This document shows positions 20,669-28,802 of a stretch of 28,802 nt of DNA, one piece after another. Origin of the DNA: Amphimedon queenslandica (taxonomy: Eukaryota > Porifera > Demospongiae > Haplosclerida > Niphatidae); assembly GCF_000090795.2 (NCBI RefSeq), contig NW_003546327.1, forward strand, positions 143,695 to 172,496, in the 5' to 3' direction. Each line of letters opens with the position of its first letter. The first letter of the stretch is position 1. Under the pieces are notes generated by a model. That model was not told the origin of the DNA. It saw only the letters and a program-made list of their open reading frames with translations, and did no database searches. A program made the translations under genes and the position numbers.

Positions 20669-21784
20669 CTACAAAGTTGAGTAATCTTTGATTCTCTTTT
20701 TCTGCTTGCAAGATATAACTACAATAATGACAATAATGCTACTTATAATTACCAAGACTGTCAATAATAGGCAAAGAACACTAGCTATATTCCATTCTTC
20801 TGGTGTCACTACTACAGTTGCATTTCTTTCTGAGAGCTCATAAGTCGTGTCAACAAATAAATTAAATGAACTATCAAAGAAGTTTCCCATATTCACTGTA
20901 CAATTGGCATCCCCCTGCACTGCATTAGGTGATAAACATGATTGAAGCTCTTCCATTTTTTTCTCAGAATATTTTGTCACTCTTCCGGAGATTGTTAGAT
21001 TGGAAAAAAAGCTTACTGTGATACAGCAAAGAGTGTAATAAAATCCTTTGTCCTCGAGTTCAAAATCGTGCTTGAAGTTAAAAAAATAATTTTGGTCACG
21101 ATTCATGGCATCACTTGTATTGAGGCAAGGCGAATAAGCATAAGCTACTTCAGCAATACTTTGTTGATCTCCATAATAATTAGTTTTTACCCAGTAGTTG
21201 TAGTAGTAGCTCTCATTAAAGAGATATAATATCAATGGGCAAGGGGACTCATCAATCTCACTAGCATTCACTAATTGAATATCATAAGAGAGGGTACCAT
21301 GACCAGCAGTATATAGTGGATAATGTTCACTTTGCTTTTCACCATAGTAATTTGCATTGAAACAATAGTTTTTCAAATATTTATAAAAACTTTGGGTGCG
21401 ATGGTAAGTTTTACTTTCCAAATTGTACACTTCAGTTGAAGGTTGGTCTGTACATAGTCCTTTATAAACTGTTATATTGAGTGAGCTTTGGACTGTAATA
21501 CTTATCGACTTAATCCAATCGGGATTTATACACTGACCTGGAAAGAGTTGGACAATCGAGTTGGCACCAATTTGATGAGACGAGTTTGCCTGAATATTTG
21601 TTAGTTGATGGAAATATGTACCAGTAAAGAACAAACCAAATCCGATTAACAGACACAAGCAAATTAAGAAAAATAATGCGATGAATACAGAGTGTATGAT
21701 TATACGGCGGATGTTAAAATTAAAACCGCAACCTAATAAAAAATCAAACTTAATATAAAAGGTAGCAACAGAAGTTAGAATCAT
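20669..21784 (-). CDS. Orphan protein with two membrane segments and glycosylated ectodomain
   Basis: Single open frame of 371 residues that I do not recognise. A hydrophobic segment at about 29-55 (SVFIALFFLICLCLLIGFGLF) and one at about 332-358 (VLCLLLTVLVIISSIIVIIV) flank a ~275-residue loop with Cys and several N-x-S/T sites (NSS, NIT, NAS, NES, NTS, NLT, NCT, NAT). The C-terminus is short and basic (SCKQKKRIKDYSTL). This layout fits a plasma-membrane protein with both termini inside and a disulphide-bonded extracellular loop. ATG 21784 is the first in frame; a candidate upstream exon (donor AAAG|GTTAGT at about 21814) has the wrong phase for the internal acceptor TTTTATTAG, so I keep the unspliced start. 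Confidence 0.7.
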   Translation of the reverse strand: MILTSVATFYIKFDFLLGCGFNFNIRRIIIHSVFIALFFLICLCLLIGFGLFFTGTYFHQLTNIQANSSHQIGANSIVQLFPGQCINPDWIKSISITVQSSLNITVYKGLCTDQPSTEVYNLESKTYHRTQSFYKYLKNYCFNANYYGEKQSEHYPLYTAGHGTLSYDIQLVNASEIDESPCPLILYLFNESYYYNYWVKTNYYGDQQSIAEVAYAYSPCLNTSDAMNRDQNYFFNFKHDFELEDKGFYYTLCCITVSFFSNLTISGRVTKYSEKKMEELQSCLSPNAVQGDANCTVNMGNFFDSSFNLFVDTTYELSERNATVVVTPEEWNIASVLCLLLTVLVIISSIIVIIVVISCKQKKRIKDYSTL

Positions 21785-22152
21785 TACTGATGCAAGAAGA
21801 AGATTAAGAAACTAACCTTTATTTTTATAATGTACCGGTACATTGCTTCCATTTATTACATTAGAAGAGACTGTTCCTCGTAGACTAGACCCATAGCTGC
21901 TAGATCTAGATAGCTGGATTTCAACTTGAAGCTGACAAATTAGACTCTCTGACACTAGAAAATTTTAAATGACCATGGTACTGTATAGCAAAAAATTTTC
22001 AAGAGCTATAAATTTCATGAATTTGCCTAAAAATCTATTTTGTGAATTTAATTTTCACGAATTTATACTGTCTGCCATCTTGTGCCCTAATAACTTGATT
22101 TTTGCGGAAGTAGTTTTTGTGAATCTTCAAAAAATTGCAAAATCCACAAAAT
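21785..22152. other. intergenic with MITE
   Basis: The 5' flank of the two-membrane-segment gene, followed by most of the 207-bp MITE at 21979-22185. The open frame on + at 21969-22289 lies across the MITE and shows no protein features. Confidence 0.7.
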
Positions 22153-22185
22153 TTACAGCCCTTGACAGTTTTGCGCTATACGGTA
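21979..22185. mobile_element. MITE with ~45-bp terminal inverted repeats
   Basis: The left end reads TACTGTATAGC, AAAA, TTTCAAGAGCTATAAATTTC inward. The reverse complement of the right end reads TACCGTATAGC, GCAAAAC, TGTCAAGGGCTGTAAATTTT. The ends match over about 45 bp with a few mismatches. The 207-bp length, long terminal inverted repeats and AT-rich non-coding core fit a miniature inverted-repeat transposable element. I see no clear target-site duplication, possibly TA. The right end overlaps the 3' end of the DED-like gene. Confidence 0.8.
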
Positions 22186-22830
22186 TATTAGATCTATGCA
22201 TGTATAAGCTGGACACATACTATTATTGGGTAGTTGGGATTGAGTCCAGTCCGGCTCATCAATACCTTGCCTTGTACAAAACTCTCTGAGGACTTTTATG
22301 TACTGAGTCGACCCATCGGTAGATGTGATGTGGTGGAACAAGAGAAAAAGAGATGTTAAGTCATTAGGATCTAGCAAGCCCCTGTCTGCTAGCAGTTCCA
22401 AAAGGACAGCACGAGAAGTTATGTTGTCAACATGATAGTTGACAAGAAAAGATTGGACGCACTGGTTTCTGAATTTCTGGTATCTCTCATTGCTTAATTT
22501 GTCTAGCATTACAGCTACTGTCAGAAAAAGGTCAAGTTGTGGGTTATCAAGGATGAAATCTTTCTCGTGCTTGCGGTTGATGTGCGGGTCAATTTTTGCC
22601 AGTTTTGACTTGGAGACATTTAGCTTCAATAATATCTGGTAAATCAATAAGTCGGCTCCATGAGGTAGTGCCTGTTTCATGAGGTCATAGAGAGCAATGA
22701 ATGTGGTGACGGTCTCTAATGTCTGGCGTGATATACCAAGGAAGACGTAACAAGCTATCTTTATGCAGTGGAACTGATGGTTGCTAAGTCCGGGTCCAAG
22801 CTCACACAGTCCGCTCTTAAAACGGTCCAT
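22153..22830 (-). CDS. Death-effector-domain-like protein (tentative)
   Basis: Single open frame of 225 residues, helical and without signal or membrane segments. Residues ~95-190 (QLDLFLTVAVMLDKLS, then VLLELLADRGLLDPNDL, then LFLLFHHI) follow the six-helix pattern of a death effector domain: LxxxLLxxLxxRGLLxxxNLxxLxxLLxxI. The N-terminal half may hold a second, more divergent helical bundle (LLIYQILLKLNVS). DED proteins relay apoptosis or inflammation signals by homotypic contacts. The open frame extends upstream from the ATG to a possible acceptor (GCTTTGTAG before 22878), so an earlier exon is possible. The last ten residues and the stop are encoded by the MITE at 21979-22185. The assignment rests on hydrophobic pattern only; CARD-like or unrelated helices remain possible. 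Confidence 0.5.
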   Translation of the reverse strand: MDRFKSGLCELGPGLSNHQFHCIKIACYVFLGISRQTLETVTTFIALYDLMKQALPHGADLLIYQILLKLNVSKSKLAKIDPHINRKHEKDFILDNPQLDLFLTVAVMLDKLSNERYQKFRNQCVQSFLVNYHVDNITSRAVLLELLADRGLLDPNDLTSLFLLFHHITSTDGSTQYIKVLREFCTRQGIDEPDWTQSQLPNNSMCPAYTCIDLIYRIAQNCQGL

Positions 22831-22992
22831 TGCTCTCTTCCAGGAGTAGATAATGGTGTAATTATGTCTATGGTTTGCCTACAAAGCAGATTCCAGAGTG
22901 ACTTAATAATTATTAATGGGTTGATTTTAGATCTAGACCACGCCCATTCTAGTCTCTAATTTAATCTTCTTGAAGACTTGAATCTCTTAATC
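22831..22992. promoter_or_regulatory. divergent promoter between DED-like and three-exon orphan gene
   Basis: Only 162 bp separate the two start codons on opposite strands. The interval contains CCACGCCC (22940-22947), a KLF/Sp-type box. A shared bidirectional promoter is likely by position alone. Confidence 0.45.
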
Positions 22993-23594
22993 ATGGCATT
23001 GGCATCCACTAGTTCTTTGTCCCAGGGCCAGAACAATGATTCGTCAAGTAAGGAAGTTTGTGTGTTTTTTATTTGAGGTTTTTTGCCATAATTTCACAGG
23101 CATAATAGTCATAATAAATGTTACTAAGGAAACAAGCTATGATGGACAAGTGTTACTAAAGGAAATTACTTGCATAGTAAATAGCAAACCGACAATACAT
23201 ACTGCAACACCACTGGAAGTTAATTTATCTATATCTACCGGTGGGTTAACTTTAAGAACATACACTTGCAATAGTCAGGTGGGGCCTTGTGACACTTGCA
23301 ATATGCCAAATGATACGGAAGTTACAGTTGTCCCAGTCTTTATACAAGGTGGCGATTATTCTTCTGAAATTATAAGTTTCATTCAAACTCATCTAAATGA
23401 GTCGAATGATGACTCGAATCCTCCTAAAAATTTTAAAGTGTAAGATTTTTATCATTATGTATATACCACATTACCACTTCACTTTCTCCTTTTACAGGTA
23501 TTTAGATAATTCAAGCATTAGTTGTGAGTTTTTGAAAGAAGTCATTATAAAGCCAATGAAAAAACTAGAAAATCCAGGACAGAGTGAGCATTGA
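22993..23594 (+). CDS. Small orphan protein, three exons
   Basis: Exons 22993-23047, 23100-23439 and 23498-23594 join with matching phases (1, then 2): TCAA|GTAAGG / TTTCACAG|GC, then AAAGT|GTAAGA / TTTTACAG|GT. The product has 163 residues. The N-terminus (MALASTSSLSQGQNNDSSS) is Ser/Gln/Asn-rich and not a signal peptide. The rest is probably beta-rich (IIVIINVTKE, EVNLSIST, EVTVVPVFI) with six cysteines, including TCNSQVGPCDTCN, and ends in a basic helix (EVIIKPMKKLE). I do not recognise the family. It shares a short divergent promoter region with the DED-like gene. An alternative unspliced start at ATG 23036 is less likely, as it would read through a good intron. Confidence 0.7.
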
Positions 23595-24133
23595 TAATAT
23601 TTATTATCATCACTACTGTATCACTTATCTCTCCCTAGATTGAGATATTGACTTTGGCTACACAAACTTTAGAGTATTTATCATACATGTGTGTGTAGTG
23701 AGTATTATGAACCAATGTCTATTAATTTTTCTACTCTACATAGTTTTAATACTTAACATAGTTTTTATATAATCCTGTTAGAAGACGTAGTGTTAACTTG
23801 TGCATGTATTGTGAGGACTATTGACACTTTTGTTATATCAAGATTTATCATAAAAGGAGATTAGAGCAGTAGCATAGCTAGATATTAACCCTAATGATTA
23901 TTTCTTCCTCACTCCTATTCAAGGAAAAATATTAATTGCTAGATAACTTAATTTGTGAATTAATAATCAAAATTATGACTAAGAAAATTTAAAATACATG
24001 ATTATACGATTAAGAGTAATCCACTATACTCAACATAATGTAACATCATCATATGCAATCTAAAATTAATTCTAAAAGCTATAAAATTACATCAACACTT
24101 TTTTATTTAAAGCACACCAAATTTATAAGCACT
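23595..24133. other. AT-rich intergenic, convergent 3' ends
   Basis: Lies between the orphan gene on + and the receptor gene on -. It is strongly AT-rich and probably holds both 3' UTRs. No gene, repeat or clear structure is seen apart from the receptor polyadenylation signal. Confidence 0.7.
24102..24107 (-). other. candidate polyadenylation signal, receptor gene
   Basis: AATAAA on the minus strand, 27 bp after the receptor stop codon, within the TTTAAATAAAAAAG context. Confidence 0.5.
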
Positions 24134-27100
24134 TTAAGGCATAATTTCGTACACATCAGCATCTTGCTCTTCATTTGTCTCTCCTTGATTGGGACTAGAA
24201 ACTAATATAGGGTGATTATAAAAACACATTAAGTGGGTGTGAATATAAAAATGAATTTACTTGGAACAGTAATAGTATCATATACAGGACACTTGGCTAT
24301 TGATATTATGTTATCACCACTGTCTCCTACAATTGGAGTATCTTCTTCTTTTTGCTGCACTATTCTATCATCTATTGGTTCATATATATAATCATCAATC
24401 TTCTCATACAAGTCTTCATTATTTCTATTGAAAATGCCATATACAAACTTTTAATAGAGTAGTAGATAGTTCTTACTGTGTTGTAGAAGTATTAGTAACT
24501 AAACCATATACTGGATTAGGTGCTACACTGAGTTCAATGTCTTTACTATTATAACATAGATACAATGTATCATAAATAAGTTGAGATAACTCTAGACCTA
24601 TTTTATTTTCTTACCTTATGTCAAATTTTTTTGAATTTTTTCTATACAATACAACAATAGTGATAGACATGAGTACCAACACCACAAAAAAAATTAATAT
24701 TAATGATGTTGACACTATTACCGTTAGTAAAGGAACACTACCATTATCAGTGCTACTGTTATTTGTAGGTGCCACTACCAATAGACCATTTTTAGATAAA
24801 AATAAAGTACATGTAGCTCTAGAACTAACTTGTTATGGAAGTGTGAAAAGCTGGTCCTTTAATCAATCCTACATCACTCAATAGCAATACACTAATACTC
24901 ACAGTATAAGCTAACTGTGGTTCAGTATCAGTTATATTAACTGATGTGGTATCATAAGCTACTGATATAGCTCTTGTATTAGTTTGTCTTAATGTACTGC
25001 TAGTGCTATCATCATCAGGAGTTAATTTGATACTGTATACAAAGAATCCTTTAGCTTCTTCTAGTGTCACTGGGTCCCATGATAACACTATTGTATCTCC
25101 TATTCTCATTGCTTGTACATTAGAAAGTGATACTGTAACACTACCTGCACATAAAATAACATTAAGTTATTCATTCATCTACATTTAAAATAGTTTACTG
25201 TCAGCTTTAGTGAAGACAATAGCAGTTGCTGGGTTTCCTTCACCAACTTGATTGACTGCTACAACTGACACATAATAAGGTATCCTTTCCTCTGTAAAAT
25301 ACATGCATGATCAATATCTACTGCTATTAGATACTAACTTAATCCTTCAAATATTAGAGAATATGATGCTTTTCCAGGCACAAATGAGACATTATTAGGA
25401 CTATCAATGGCATCAGTAGCTATTCCAAAAATAAATTCAGTGATTTCTCCATTAGAATGAGATGGTGGACTCCATGTTATATTGATAGTAGTTTCATTAA
25501 GAACTGGTACAGTATAAGCTACTGTTAAACTATTAATGACAACTGGAGACAATACCAGATGAGGTGAACTAGGAACTGTGTATTGTATTTTAATAAATGT
25601 ATCATAATAATATGCTTACTGTCTGGTAGTGTTCTTCCTGCAGTAGTAGCCACTGGTCCAGCTCCAATGATTGTACTAGCACTAACACTAGCAGTGTAAT
25701 TCTGATATGGACTGAAACCATCAACATTATAGTCTATAAATCTTTGGTTAGGATTCACTTCAATAATGAAGGACATTGATTTTGATTCATCAAGATTAGT
25801 TACTGTTAAGTCATAATTAATAATAATTCCATTAGTACTGGTTGGTTCCATCCATGAAAATAAGACAGAAGTTTGATCCGGAATGGAAGTAAAATTTTGG
25901 GGAGAGTTGTATGGCACTACAACAAATAACTCATAAAGTACTTTACAAAATATTGTGCTTACCACTTTGAGCTGTTTCAAAAGTACACTGGGTAGAACTG
26001 GGTCCTTCTCCTACTACATTAATAAATGACAGCTCACAAGTGTAACCAGTAAAAGGCATAACATCAGTAATAGTGAACATTGTGTTTGTTGAAGATCGCG
26101 TTGGGCTCAATCCATTGACTGATACACCATTAGTATTCATACATGTTAAATTATAACCAACTGGTGCTCCATTTTGATTCATTAGTGGTGGTGCAGTCCA
26201 GGTAAGTGTAACATTATATGGTAGAAATGTTACATTAGTACAATTCATTGGAGGAGCAACTGGCACTGTAATTTTTAAAATGAGTAAAATTACTGACAAA
26301 TTATCAATTTTCACTCACATGCTGGAAGTGTTCTGAAGCTCATCTCTACAGTACTAGTGGTACCAAGACAATTGGTAGAATCAACTGTATATGTATAAGT
26401 GTTATCTTCCTCAAGGCCAGTCAACATGATTGTAAATTCTTGGTTAATTGCAGTGATGTCATAAGAGCTCATTCTTATGCTAGAAGTTGCTTGTGTTGTT
26501 TGTAAGATTGCTCCAGTATACTTAACACTGTAGGCTTCAGGTGTATAGGCAATGTTAGGTATTATGAATGATATAGCAGCAGTAGTTGTTCCTGGAGTAG
26601 CTGTTACATTAGTAGCAGGAACTGGTAGGCTCTGAGCTAAAGAAGAAAGAGATTGAGGTGAGAAGAGAGAAATCTAACATCTATATACTTACATGTTATA
26701 GTCACAGTAATTCCCTCACTAGTAGTGACAATATCAGTTGAATCAGGTACAGTAATACTAGCAGTACATCTATAAGTACCAGAATCAGAAGCAGTACTGG
26801 AGTCAAAACTCAATGTATTAGTAACAGTGGTAGTCATATTTCCTCCAGTAGTAGTCACAGTACCACTTTCTATTGTACCATTATGTGTCCATGCTATTAC
26901 CAGGTTTGGTATTACTATGGTTGGTTTAGTGGCTGTACAGGTAAGAGTGAAGTTATCATATGGGTCTGAATCAGGACATGATGTTTCTAGACCCAAAAAT
27001 GAATTGGGCGAGGCAAATAAACCCCCAACAATAGGATCTAGAAAATTACAAGTAAAATAATGGTTAGGTATGCACAAAAAATATCAATTGGTCTCAACAT

Positions 27101-28802
27101 AACTACATTTTAAAGCTTACCAGTAACAGTGAAGTGAATGTTTGTGTAATTGGTATCAGAAGTCATTACATATTCATAAGCTGAAGCTGGTACTATAGTA
27201 ACAATACATGTATATGTTCCTGAATCCTCAATACTGCTCAATGTAGTGAAATTAAGTGTTGATCTATACTCATTAAAACCTGATCTCATCATAACAGAGC
27301 TGATATTAACACGATCTGTATCAGCAAGCATTGAACTGGAATTAATTTCACCTCCAAAATTACTATTACTCATGATCTGTTGATCAGTCATGTTCCAGGT
27401 TACATTAACAGTGAATGGTGTATCAACATTAGGATCAACACTGATATCACATGTTAATATCAGGTTACTGCCAGCTAATAAGTTAGATTCTTTTGATTGG
27501 CTTACATGAAGGTAAATAAATGGAATTGTAACTAAAATGATTTATAACAGAAACTATGATGGTAAAGTTCCAAATGATTGATGTGATCTTACTTTTTAAT
27601 CGTAAATTCCAAGATTCATTATTCCTTGCTACCATGGACATCTGACTAACATTAATAGATGCTTCACAAGTATACAGGCCAGCATCAGAAGTATTGAGAG
27701 AAGAGAAGTTCAAATAAAGAGAACTCATTACATTAGATACAGTCATAAGAACTGGAGGTACACTAATAACATTGTTAGCTGATCTCTTAGTCCATGTTAT
27801 CACTGGTGAGACTATGAGTCCATCAACAACTGTCACTGTACAATTTAACATGTATTCTTCACCAGGTTCAGCAATACCCATAGACACTATCTGTACTACT
27901 GGCACTGGAGTAGCTGTAATGAGAAGAGAGAGGGAAGGAAAATTAAGAAGGGATTTAAACAAAGCAAAAGTGGCATTAGAATTACTTACCAATAACTGGA
28001 ATGGAAGTGCTAGCATTAGTTGATGTATTCCTGAGATACTTATAACTATAAGGAGCATTCACTTCAACATTACAAGTATACATTCCACTATCATCAGCAT
28101 TATCCAATGGATAGAACATTAATGTTGCATTATAATGTAATGAATTGATCATATTGAGACCCTCAGTAATAGTAGCATCAGATGAACCCATAGGAACATT
28201 AGTACCATCACGTGTCCATTGATTAGTGACAGTCACTGGTATAGAAACTAATGGATTCAACATTATGTCACATTTAATGAAGAATGGTGTCCCTGCATAT
28301 AATGTATCGTTATGTTCCTTTGATATAGTAACAATCACTGGTGGAACTGTAAGAAGATAACAAAATCAGTATAAATTTAAAATCAATCATCATATAAAAC
28401 TTATGATTAAATCTGTAATGTACTTTTTCAATTTAAACACTTGAGTAGAACACAGTATAATAGTTGACTTACTATCGAAGATCAAAATAAAGTTGCCATT
28501 AGCCTCTTGATAATCATAAGTAGCAGTGCTAGGATCATTGGTATTATTAAAACCAGTTACATTAAACTCAGCTATACATGTATACATTCCAGCATCATCA
28601 AACCTCACTGGATCCAGTATTAGAGTATAGTTAGTAACTGAACCAGTATCATCTGTTGTGATACTGTATGGTCTATTTAAGTTAGAGAGCATTTCCATAT
28701 CTGTATCATTCATTTTAATGAAAGTAATCATTGGTGTTACTACTAATCTCTCAACTGTTGTTATGGTACATGTTATAGTTAGACTCTGACCAAATTCAAC
28801 TG
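24134..28802 (-). CDS. Cell-surface receptor: Ig x5, FN3 x5, TM, tyrosine-rich tail (5' end outside window)
   Basis: Fifteen exons on the minus strand: >28802-28473, 28346-27990, 27913-27593, 27474-27121, 27037-26693, 26636-26319, 26265-25963, 25916-25620, 25575-25339, 25291-25199, 25144-24830, 24774-24615, 24545-24477, 24424-24261, 24201-24134. All are GT-AG and phase-consistent, giving about 1242 residues. The first five exons each encode an Ig domain (e.g. LTITC...GMYTCIAEF; FTLTC...SGTYRCTA). The next six encode five FN3 domains (e.g. ITLTW-type strands, NITWSPPSHSNG), one split over two exons. Exon 24774-24615 gives a membrane helix (VPLLTVIVSTSLILIFFVV) with basic stop-transfer (LYRKNSKK). 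The tail has NPVYGLV, LYEKIDDYIYEPIDD, PVYDTI and a final VYEIMP. YxxI motifs suit SH2 binding and YEIM fits the PI3-kinase YxxM motif. Many N-glycosylation sites occur. The signal peptide and any further Ig domains lie beyond the window. Confidence 0.88.

Noticed and set aside
21969..22289. + strand open frame of 106 codons
   Set aside because: It spans the MITE and the antisense of the DED-like gene; no protein features.
23036..23099. ATG at 23036 as start of the small + strand gene
   Set aside because: It would translate a short intron with good GTAAGG and TTTCACAG sites; the spliced start at 22993 gives consistent phases through all three exons.
26827..28023. + strand open frames at 26827-27060 and 27772-28023
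   Set aside because: Antisense to Ig exons of the receptor; no features of their own.

Overview
The window looks like nuclear DNA of an early-branching animal, most likely a demosponge of the Amphimedon type. That is an inference from AT-rich sequence, tightly packed genes, many very short GT-AG introns (about 50-110 bp), and large Ig/FN3/TSP1 proteins built from one-domain exons. A run of ten N at 10953-10962 marks a scaffold gap. I reconstructed splicing by hand from GT-AG sites and reading-frame phase; no transcript data were available.

Layout: (1) 242-540 minisatellite, then a two-exon RING-finger gene on + (703-2677). (2) A convergent five-exon integrase-like gene on - (4548-2817) with an intact 399-residue frame and a plausible DDE triad. 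(3) Two tandem ~4-kb copies (5229-8615 and 11170-14469, +) of a secreted protein resembling bacterial VioB/RebD/StaD (iminophenyl-pyruvate dimer synthase, ferritin-like domain); copy A has one frameshift and copy B two. Between them lie a dynein-tail-like exon fragment, a repeat unit, and an insertion containing the gap. (4) A 14-exon secreted Ig-FN3-TSP1 gene on - (19157-15038), 916 residues. (5) A tandem ~177-bp repeat array (19556-20250) followed by a second dynein-tail-like fragment. (6) A two-membrane-segment orphan gene on - (21784-20669), a 207-bp MITE (21979-22185), a DED-like gene on - whose C-terminus is encoded by the MITE, and a divergent three-exon orphan gene on + (22993-23594). 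(7) The 3' fifteen exons of a large receptor on - (28802-24134): five Ig, five FN3, one membrane helix and a tyrosine-rich tail.

The most notable content is the VioB-like pair: bacterial-type secondary-metabolism enzymes inside an intron-containing animal locus, with signal peptides. The receptor, the secreted Ig/FN3/TSP1 protein and the DED-like protein are the sort of genes expected in sponge adhesion, self-recognition or innate immunity, but nothing in the sequence proves that they act together.
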